This document shows positions 28,336-35,157 of a stretch of DNA of 35,157 bases, in pieces. How positions within the stretch are numbered: the first letter of the stretch is position 1; every line of letters begins with the position of its first letter. Position numbers and translations under genes: made by a program. The notes under the pieces were generated by a model that saw only the letters and a program-made list of their open reading frames with translations, ran no database searches and was not told the DNA's origin. This DNA comes from Bacillota bacterium (GTDB taxonomy: Bacteria > Bacillota > DTU030 > DUMP01), in NCBI GenBank assembly GCA_012516165.1, contig JAAYWY010000107.1, positions 1 through 35,157 of the forward strand. Reading direction: 5' to 3'.

Positions 28336-29334
28336 TTACACCTGATCCCATTTTAGGACAGCAGCACCCCAGGTAAGACCAGCGCCAAACCCTACTAATA
28401 CCAGCACATCCCCTGGTTGGAAACGCCCATCATCGGCCGCTTCTGCTAGGGCTACGGGGATGGAGGCTGACGACATGTTGCCATAACGGTCTAAGTTTAC
28501 TAGCACACGTTCCGTCGGCAAATGTAACCTTCTGGCAGCGGCATCGATAATACGTTGGTTAGCCTGATGCGGAATGAGATAAGTAACATCTTCTAGTTTA
28601 AGATCTGCTCTTTTTAGAACTTCTGCAGCTGCTTCTCCCATAATACGGACAGCGAACTTAAACACTTCTGGCCCATTCATGTGGATATACTGCAGGCCTT
28701 GTTCTAAAGCTAGCTGGTCTAAAGGTCGACGGGAGCCACCAGCTGGTAGATACAAATGACTACCACCACTGCCATCAGACCCCAGATAGGTAGATAAAAT
28801 TCCTTGACCTGACTCACAAGGTCCCAGTATAACTGCTGCTGCCCCATCACCAAATAATACACAAGTATTGCGGTCTTGCCAGTTGGTTATCCGTGACAAT
28901 ATATCTACACCGACAATTAGTACATGGTTATAAGTCCCATTTTGAACAAACTGACACCCTATAGTTAACCCATAGAGGAAACCCGAACAGCCAGCCTCTA
29001 GGTCAAATGCACTAGCATTTTGGGCCCCTAACCGATGCTGCAACAGACAGGCTGTTGCTGGAAAAGCCATATCCGGCGTCACTGTAGCTACAATAATTAA
29101 GTCTAGTTCCTCGGCATTAATATTAGCCCTCTTTAAAGCCGCTTGGGCGGCATCCAAAGCTAAGTCGGAAGCTGCTTGTTCTGGGCTAGCTACCCGACGC
29201 TCTTTGATTCCGGTGCGCGTGGTAATCCATTCATCAGAAGTATCTACTATTCTCTCTAAGTCACCATTAGTTACTATTTTAGAAGGTAGTGCTTTACCCC
29301 ACCCGATTATGGTCGCTCCCCGCTTCGTGGTCAT
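28336..29334 (-). CDS. fabH: 3-oxoacyl-ACP synthase III FabH
   Basis: 332 aa; DTSDEWITTRTGIKERR, FDLEAGCSGFLYGLTIG, IPHQANQRIIDAAARRL, GFGAGLTWGAAVLKW. Confidence 0.97.
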   Translation of the reverse strand: MTTKRGATIIGWGKALPSKIVTNGDLERIVDTSDEWITTRTGIKERRVASPEQAASDLALDAAQAALKRANINAEELDLIIVATVTPDMAFPATACLLQHRLGAQNASAFDLEAGCSGFLYGLTIGCQFVQNGTYNHVLIVGVDILSRITNWQDRNTCVLFGDGAAAVILGPCESGQGILSTYLGSDGSGGSHLYLPAGGSRRPLDQLALEQGLQYIHMNGPEVFKFAVRIMGEAAAEVLKRADLKLEDVTYLIPHQANQRIIDAAARRLHLPTERVLVNLDRYGNMSSASIPVALAEAADDGRFQPGDVLVLVGFGAGLTWGAAVLKWDQV

Positions 29335-30346
29335 AACTATTCTTCACTCCCTGTGATTCCAACTGCATCAAGGCAGCAATTTTACCGGCCACATCTTGCT
29401 CTAATGATTCTTTAGCTACGCGAATGGCATTGAAAATAGCGCGGGCACGGGACGAGCCATGGCAAATGACGGTGGGATGGTTTAATCCCAACAGCAAGGC
29501 TCCGCCATACTCTTCGTAACTTATACGTGTTTTCAATCCCCGGAAGGCTGAACGAGCCAAATATGCCCCCAGCTTAACATCAAGACCACTACCAGCGATT
29601 TCAGCTTTCAGCATATCCATTATAGCTATACCCAATCCTTCTGCCAGTTTTAGTATCAGGTTCCCGCTAAAACCGTCGGTAACCACCACCTCAGCTTGCC
29701 CAAAAGGCAAATCTCGGCTTTCAATATTGCCGACAAAATTAAGCTGGGAAGCAGTTAATAATTTGTAAGCTTCCTGTAATGTAGGAGTACCTTTTTCTGG
29801 CTCAAAACCAATATTCAAAAGTGCCACCTTCGGGTTGCTCCACCCCAGCACATTTTGAGCATAAAGACTTCCCATTTGAGCAAATTGCAGTAAATAGCGC
29901 GGTTTTACTTCTACATTGGCTCCCCCATCGATTAGAACACAAAAGCCACGCGTAGTAGGAAAAGGAATGGCAATGGCGGGACGCTCTACCCCTGGCAGAC
30001 GACCAAAGCTAAACAGCGAAAAAGCCATAGTGGCCCCCGTGTTGCCAGCTGACACCAATGCCTCGGCGTCCCCTTTTTGCACTAATGCAGCAGCCAAAGC
30101 TAGGGAGCTATCCTTCTTTTGGCGTAGCACTGATGACGGATGGTCGGTCATCTCTACTTTTTGGCTGGCGGCTACTATCTCTACTCCCGGTGCTGGCAGC
30201 CCGGCTTCCCGGGCTACAGCTTCTAGTTCGCTTGGTTGACCCACTAAAGCAATTTCTACGCCTAAGCTAGTTGCTGCCTGTACAGCACCCTTGACAATCT
30301 CCTGTGGAGCCAGGTCCCCTCCCATAGCATCTACCGCTATTTTCAT
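29294..30346 (-). CDS. plsX: Phosphate acyltransferase PlsX
   Basis: 350 aa; MKIAVDAMGGDLAPQEIVKGA, EALVSAGNTGATMA, VTDGFSGNLILKLAEG. Confidence 0.97.
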   Translation of the reverse strand: MKIAVDAMGGDLAPQEIVKGAVQAATSLGVEIALVGQPSELEAVAREAGLPAPGVEIVAASQKVEMTDHPSSVLRQKKDSSLALAAALVQKGDAEALVSAGNTGATMAFSLFSFGRLPGVERPAIAIPFPTTRGFCVLIDGGANVEVKPRYLLQFAQMGSLYAQNVLGWSNPKVALLNIGFEPEKGTPTLQEAYKLLTASQLNFVGNIESRDLPFGQAEVVVTDGFSGNLILKLAEGLGIAIMDMLKAEIAGSGLDVKLGAYLARSAFRGLKTRISYEEYGGALLLGLNHPTVICHGSSRARAIFNAIRVAKESLEQDVAGKIAALMQLESQGVKNSYDHEAGSDHNRVG

Positions 30347-30927
30347 GTTTTATCAGCACCCCTTTCCTGGCCTAGGGATACCATAATAAACTTAGCTCGG
30401 AAAACTTCATTATTGCCTTCATAGGTACGCACTGTCACAAAATACTTGTTCTGCCGTCGACGAGTCACCTCAGCTCGGGCCACCAACTTCTGGCCTGCCT
30501 GTACCGGCTGTTTGTATTTAATATTGGCCACTCCGGTCAAAGCTGCTTCCGCATCAATGACAGCTAAGGCTAAAGACTCAGCCTGGGCAAAAATAAAGTA
30601 ACCGCGCACGGCCCCAGAGTTTTCAAACACCATATCGGCTCTGGTCTCTAGCACCGATAAGGCACGCACTCCCCGTTCCAAGTCATAAAGATCACCTACA
30701 ATCTCCCTACCCCTTAGTGCTCGCAGCTGTTGGTATGCACCCTCAGCTACTCGACGAGTACGGGTACGTACTTCAGGAATGCCTAGTTCCAAACGGTCTA
30801 AACGAATTGTTTGTGTGCTGACACCGAAGCGTGACGCTAGCTTCTGATCGGTGATAAATGGGTTCTCCTCCACGGCTTTGCGTACAGCCTGTAATCGCTC
30901 TGGTTTGGCCAGCCGGTTATCTGTCAC
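30343..30927 (-). CDS. fapR: Fatty acid biosynthesis transcriptional regulator FapR
   Basis: PFITDQKLASRFGVSTQTIRLDRLELGIPEVR HTH, hotdog domain RGYFIFAQAESLALAVIDAEAALTGVANIKY; upstream of plsX; GTG start at 30927 or 30936. Confidence 0.94.
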   Translation of the reverse strand: MTDNRLAKPERLQAVRKAVEENPFITDQKLASRFGVSTQTIRLDRLELGIPEVRTRTRRVAEGAYQQLRALRGREIVGDLYDLERGVRALSVLETRADMVFENSGAVRGYFIFAQAESLALAVIDAEAALTGVANIKYKQPVQAGQKLVARAEVTRRRQNKYFVTVRTYEGNNEVFRAKFIMVSLGQERGADKT

Positions 30928-31027
30928 GATTAACACCTACCCATAGTACTTGGTTATATACGCAGGTAATATTAACATAAAGTATATCTATTTACCTTTA
31001 GCCTTGCAAGATAAAATTGAGAAGAAA

Positions 31028-31077
31028 AAACAAAAAGAGACAGTTTCCTGGCGACAAAAAACCGTCTCTTTTTGTTT
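31028..31077. terminator. Long, near-symmetrical hairpin terminator downstream of rpmF (possibly bidirectional)
   Basis: AAACAAAAAGAGAC ... GTCTCTTTTTGTTT, 14-bp arms with flanking A/T runs. Confidence 0.75.
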
Positions 31078-31082
31078 TTTAC

Positions 31083-31271
31083 TTACTCTGCTTTTTCGGC
31101 TTTCTTAACTACTTCTTTTCCGCCATAGTACCCACAAGCTGGACAAACCCGGTGTGGCATGGTTAATTCATGGCACTGGGGGCACTCGATCAAACCTGGT
31201 AACGCCAACTTCCACTGGGCACGCCGACGACGAGTACGACACTTGGACATCTTCTTCTTAGGCTGGGCCAT
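31083..31271 (-). CDS. rpmF: 50S ribosomal protein L32 (Cys4 zinc-ribbon form)
   Basis: 62 aa; MAQPKKKMSKCRTRRRRAQWKLALPGLIECPQCHELTMPHRVCPACGYYGGKEV. Confidence 0.97.
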   Translation of the reverse strand: MAQPKKKMSKCRTRRRRAQWKLALPGLIECPQCHELTMPHRVCPACGYYGGKEVVKKAEKAE

Positions 31272-31289
31272 ATGTGCACCCCCTCTTTA

Positions 31290-31817
31290 TCAATTCTTGA
31301 TGAAATCACGCAGAACAGCTAACCGCGGGTCGATCTTTTCTTCGTGGCAGGTGCACGATCCGACATTAAGGTTTTGCCCACACTGTGGACAAAGCCCGCG
31401 GCAATAAGGACTACAAAGACATTTCATAGGAAGAGCCAAGAGGATAGTTTCTTCGATATCTGGGGCCAGATCAATAACATCTCCACTAAACAAGCGTACC
31501 TCTATCTCCTCACCGTCGCTAGCGGTAGCATCTTGTTTTTCTGTATCCCAGTAACCCATAACAAACGGCACTTCCAAGACCAGATCAACTGGTTCTAGGC
31601 AACGGCTGCAGGCTACGATCAGAACTGTTTTAATTTGTCCTTGTACCAACAACAATTCCCCTGTGTTTATAAACTCCAACTCTACATTAACAGGTTGCCC
31701 AAACTCAATTTTCTCGCCAGACCACATAAAAGGCAGCCAACTTTCAGCCATATTAACCTTAAAGCTGGCACCTATATGATAACGAATAGAACTGATATCC
31801 ACCTGCACGTGCCTCAC
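31290..31817 (-). CDS. yceD: YceD/DUF177 family protein
   Basis: 175 aa; VACSRCLEPVDLVLEVPF, APDIEETILLALPMKCLCSPYCRGLCPQCGQNLN; directly upstream of rpmF. Confidence 0.93.
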   Translation of the reverse strand: MRHVQVDISSIRYHIGASFKVNMAESWLPFMWSGEKIEFGQPVNVELEFINTGELLLVQGQIKTVLIVACSRCLEPVDLVLEVPFVMGYWDTEKQDATASDGEEIEVRLFSGDVIDLAPDIEETILLALPMKCLCSPYCRGLCPQCGQNLNVGSCTCHEEKIDPRLAVLRDFIKN

Positions 31818-31857
31818 CTGCTTAACGTTAGTATTATACTTTTACCTGTCCTAAGTG

Positions 31858-33060
31858 TCAATTCACCTTTTTGCCTACCAACTCAGCTGTATCTTGGGCA
31901 ATCATTAGTTCTTCATTCGTAGGGATAATAAGAATCCGCACTGTAGAATCAGGCGTAGATACATCTATTTCCTGGCCGCGTGTGTTGTTCTTGGTTGGAT
32001 CTAGCTTAGCACCAAGAAATTCTAGACCTTGACAGATCTGATTCCGGATAGTAACACTATTTTCACCAATACCTGCAGTAAATACAATAGCATCCAATCC
32101 ACCCATGGCCGCCGCATAAGCACCGATATATTTACGTGTGAGATAACAGAGTATATCCAGTGCTAACCGAGCCCGCTGGTTCCCATTGTTAGCAGCTTCT
32201 TCCACATCACGAGCGTCGGAAGAGATCCCCGAGATACCAAGTAGACCACTCTTCTTATACAGGATATCATTCATCTCAGCTGCTGACAAACCTGCCTGCT
32301 CCATGATATAAGGAATAGCTGCTGGGTCCACATCACCTGAGCGAGTACCCATAATAGTCCCGGAAATCGTACCAAAGCCAAGAGAAGTATCTATGGATTG
32401 GCCGTCTTTGACCGCAGTAATGCTCGATCCATTACCTAAATGACAAGTAACCAGCTTGAGATCCGCCAGCGGACGCCCTAGCAGTTTAGCTGCCCGCTGT
32501 GATACATATTTGTGGGAAGTTCCATGAAAACCATAACGGCGGATACCATACTGCTCATAATACTCATAAGGTAACCCATAAATATAAGCTTGAGGAGGCA
32601 TAGTTTGATGAAAAGCAGTATCGAATACTGCCACCTGGGGCACATTCGGAAGTAGTCCTTGGCAAGCCTTAATACCAATAATGTTGGCTGGGTTATGAAG
32701 GGGAGCTAAATCAGCACAGTCACTCAGAGTAGTCATGACTTCATCGTTTATGATCACTGAATCGGCAAATTTTTCACCACCGTGTACCACCCGATGACCC
32801 ACAGCGGCAATCTCATCTAAGCTTTTTAGAGCCCCATGATCAGGACTTAGCAAAGCATCCACTACCAATTTAATGGCCACTTTATGATCAGGGATCTCAG
32901 TTTGTTGCTGAACTTTTTGGCCACGAGCCCGATGAGTAATAAGTGACCCTTCAATACCGATTCGTTCTACTAGCCCCTTAGCCAGCACTTGCTCTCCGGC
33001 AGTATCTATAAGCTGATATTTCAAAGACGAACTGCCACAGTTAATAACTAGGACTTTCAT
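31858..33060 (-). CDS. ackA: Acetate kinase
   Basis: 400 aa; [68 protein letters not shown]. Confidence 0.98.
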   Translation of the reverse strand: MKVLVINCGSSSLKYQLIDTAGEQVLAKGLVERIGIEGSLITHRARGQKVQQQTEIPDHKVAIKLVVDALLSPDHGALKSLDEIAAVGHRVVHGGEKFADSVIINDEVMTTLSDCADLAPLHNPANIIGIKACQGLLPNVPQVAVFDTAFHQTMPPQAYIYGLPYEYYEQYGIRRYGFHGTSHKYVSQRAAKLLGRPLADLKLVTCHLGNGSSITAVKDGQSIDTSLGFGTISGTIMGTRSGDVDPAAIPYIMEQAGLSAAEMNDILYKKSGLLGISGISSDARDVEEAANNGNQRARLALDILCYLTRKYIGAYAAAMGGLDAIVFTAGIGENSVTIRNQICQGLEFLGAKLDPTKNNTRGQEIDVSTPDSTVRILIIPTNEELMIAQDTAELVGKKVN

Positions 33061-33093
33061 AAAGCCACACCCTTTCCATATAAGATAAGTAGC

Positions 33094-34083
33094 TTACGCA
33101 CCCTGTAGTGCAGTAATGGCTATTACATTTACAATATCTTCCACGCTAGCCCCACGAGATAAGTCATTTACTGGCAGTGCCATGCCTTGAGAAATAGGGC
33201 CGATAGCCTCAGCCTTAGCCAAACGTTGTACCAATTTATAGCCAATATTAGCCGCCTGTAAATCAGGGAATATTAACACATTGGCTTTTCCGGCCACCGG
33301 ACTGCCCGCTGCTTTTTTCTGTCCTACTTCGGGAACAATGGCCGCGTCTAACTGCAGCTCACCGTCTAACAACAGGTCAGGTGCCATTTCATGAGCTTTT
33401 TGCGTAGCCTGGACCACCTTGTCCACCAGTTCGTGCTGGGCACTGCCTTTGGTAGAAAAGGACAGCATAGCTACTCGTGGCTCAATACCAGCCAAAACCC
33501 GTGCTGTCTGTGCTGACGCTACCGCAATAGCTGCCAACTCTTCGGCGGTGGGATTAGGATTAAGAGCGCAATCAGCCATTACAAAGACACCATTTTCGCC
33601 TAGTGAACAATCAGGTACCACCATAATAAAAGCGCTGGACACCAAAGGTATACCCGGCGCCGTTTTAATAATTTGCAGGGCTGGGCGGAAAGTATTGGCG
33701 GTTGTATTCACTGCTCCAGCCACATAACCGTCGGCATCACCTTTCTTTACCATCATGGCAGCAAAGTACATGGGATCGCATACTAAAGCTTTAGCATCAT
33801 CTAAGCTTAGGCCTTTTTTCTTGCGTAACTCATACAAAGAAGCTGCATAATCTTCAGCCTGGTCTGCCTGTTCGGGGTCGATAATTTCTACCTTTTCTGA
33901 CACTCCTACCTTAGTTAGCACTGCCTCAATCTCGTCTTTCTTACCGATAAGTACTGGACGGGCTAGACCTTTTTCTTGGGCGATGGCAGCTGCTTTTGCT
34001 ACCCGCTCATCGCTGCCTTCGGGGAGAGTAATAGTCTTCCCCAAACGACTTGCCCCTTGGTAAATCCGCTCCATTACATTCAT
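33094..34083 (-). CDS. pta: Phosphate acetyltransferase
   Basis: 329 aa; LPEGSDERVAKAAAIAQEKGLARPVLIG, DADGYVAGAVNTTANTFRPALQII, MLSFSTKGSAQHELVDKV, NVLIFPDLQAANIGYKLVQRLA. Confidence 0.96.
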   Translation of the reverse strand: MNVMERIYQGASRLGKTITLPEGSDERVAKAAAIAQEKGLARPVLIGKKDEIEAVLTKVGVSEKVEIIDPEQADQAEDYAASLYELRKKKGLSLDDAKALVCDPMYFAAMMVKKGDADGYVAGAVNTTANTFRPALQIIKTAPGIPLVSSAFIMVVPDCSLGENGVFVMADCALNPNPTAEELAAIAVASAQTARVLAGIEPRVAMLSFSTKGSAQHELVDKVVQATQKAHEMAPDLLLDGELQLDAAIVPEVGQKKAAGSPVAGKANVLIFPDLQAANIGYKLVQRLAKAEAIGPISQGMALPVNDLSRGASVEDIVNVIAITALQGA

Positions 34084-34277
34084 GCTTTTTCCTGGCTATA
34101 TTCGCCTTGGCATTCCAAAGCTACCCCCCTGCCAGTTTCGCTCCTTTCATGCTGATCTTGTCCTACCTTAGCAGGACCATGCTCTGGGAGGCTAATTATA
34201 CTGCAGGCCTTTTATCGCTAGTCTTGGCCAGCAGAGAAAAAATATGTTAGGCGTACCTTGTTTCCATTTCGACATTA

Positions 34278-34304
34278 CCTGTTAATTTCCTGCCTAACAG
34301 GCAG
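34278..34304. repeat. Overlapping, mutually exclusive inverted repeats between pta and the LysM gene terminator
   Basis: CCTGTTA(34278-34284)/TAACAGG(34295-34301) and CTGCCT(34290-34295)/AGGCAG(34299-34304). Confidence 0.5.
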
Positions 34305-34322
34305 CAAGTAGGACTTTATGGC

Positions 34323-34382
34323 AAAAAATAATAGCTGCCGGGTTCACCATCTACTTAAGATAGTGGTAACCCTGCAGCTATT
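34323..34382 (-). terminator. Rho-independent terminator of the PG-binding/LysM gene
   Basis: AATAGCTGC...GCAGCTATT extended inner stem, followed by ATTTTTTGC on the minus strand. Confidence 0.8.
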
Positions 34383-34414
34383 CCCCCCATCTTCTCTTGT
34401 TGTCTATACTTAAG

Positions 34415-35157
34415 TTAATTTCCAGCTGCTTTCCTAATCATAGCTTGGTGGTCTGGATCCACTCGGTTGCTACCATGGGTCTTGCTCCCCACAAAGTGAA
34501 AGCAAATATGACCTGGAAAATTGTTGCCTGATAAGGAGTCTCCCCCATGGGGCATGCCATTCATAGACGCTGCCACTGGACCGCTGCCATAATCCACCAC
34601 CACTGCCCGGCGTTCCCAACTCCAGGTACCATAAATCTGGCGCAGCACCTTGGTATCAGCAGCTGTTAATGGCTCCACATCAGCATGGTTGTATCCTCCC
34701 CTTCGGCGCACCCAAAAACAAAGCCCTGTATCGATATCAGTAACCTGGGCTTTGCTTTTATTAGCAAATTCGCGATTGGCTTCTGACCAACTAACCAATC
34801 GGCCATTTGCTGCTGGTCGTTCGCCGCCACGGGACGGTGTTTTAGCAGGCCGAAGTGGCAATGTTGGCATCTTTAAAGACATACCTACTGACAAATTATC
34901 TGGCTTAACCTCGGGATTGGCTTCCTGCCAGGCCTGAACGGTGGTGCCAAACCGCTCGGCTAAAAGAGCAAAAGTATCATCATAACGTACAACATATGGC
35001 TGATTGTTCAGCGCTGCCCACGTGTCCGGTCCCACCACCGCATCTGCAGTTAACCCCACTCTATTTTGGAATAGGCGTACACTATCCTCGGTATGCGGCC
35101 CAAAGTTCCCATCAGGGGTACATGTAAATAACCCTTGTGCTTTAAGTAGCTCTTGCA
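34415..35157 (-). CDS. Peptidoglycan-binding domain plus LysM protein with uncharacterised C-terminal domain (partial, N-terminus off right edge)
   Basis: Frame open to the right edge: QELLKAQGLFTCTPDGNFGPHTEDSVRLFQNRVGLTADAVVGPDTWAAL (PG_binding_1), YVVRYDDTFALLAERFGTTVQAWQEANPEVKPDNLSVGMSLKMP (LysM-like), then a ~130-aa C-terminal domain. Confidence 0.85.
   Translation of the reverse strand, partial: QELLKAQGLFTCTPDGNFGPHTEDSVRLFQNRVGLTADAVVGPDTWAALNNQPYVVRYDDTFALLAERFGTTVQAWQEANPEVKPDNLSVGMSLKMPTLPLRPAKTPSRGGERPAANGRLVSWSEANREFANKSKAQVTDIDTGLCFWVRRRGGYNHADVEPLTAADTKVLRQIYGTWSWERRAVVVDYGSGPVAASMNGMPHGGDSLSGNNFPGHICFHFVGSKTHGSNRVDPDHQAMIRKAAGN

Noticed and set aside
1-35157. CRISPR arrays, tRNA/rRNA genes, transposases, toxin-antitoxin or defence cassettes
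   Set aside because: No regularly spaced repeats, no tRNA cloverleaf noticed by eye, and no corresponding proteins in the ORF track; a tRNAscan/Infernal/DefenseFinder run would be needed to exclude them fully.

Overview
This window is mostly a conserved housekeeping region from a low-to-mid GC anaerobic, probably spore-forming Firmicute (Clostridia-like). That placement is inferred from gene content: desulfoferrodoxin, pta-ackA, SpoVS and FapR. Reading in transcription order on the minus strand, from high to low coordinates: a partial PG-binding/LysM protein; pta-ackA-yceD-rpmF; fapR-plsX-fabH-fabK-fabD-fabG-acpP-fabF; rnc-spoVS-smc-ftsY-ylxM-ffh-rpsP-khpA-ylqD-rimM-trmD-rplS-lepB-rbgA-rnhB-yraN; then an accessory-looking islet; then dprA-topA-trmFO-xerC, with xerC cut by the left edge. 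The islet (about 5.24-11.17 kb) holds a glycine-betaine/choline-type ABC transporter, a yifB/comM-like gene that is the only confident + strand gene, a desulfoferrodoxin, and a frameshifted C-terminal remnant of an NHEJ Ku protein. I found no tRNA, rRNA, CRISPR array, transposase or recognisable defence cassette. I do not see convincing evidence of a previously undescribed multi-gene system. The items most worth a second look are: the Ku remnant, the inverted yifB and islet, a probable CTG start codon on the transporter ATPase with an overlapping upstream mini-ORF, the uncharacterised C-terminal domain of the LysM protein, and several inverted repeats or operators. All calls are from reading the sequence and the supplied ORFs; no database searches were run.
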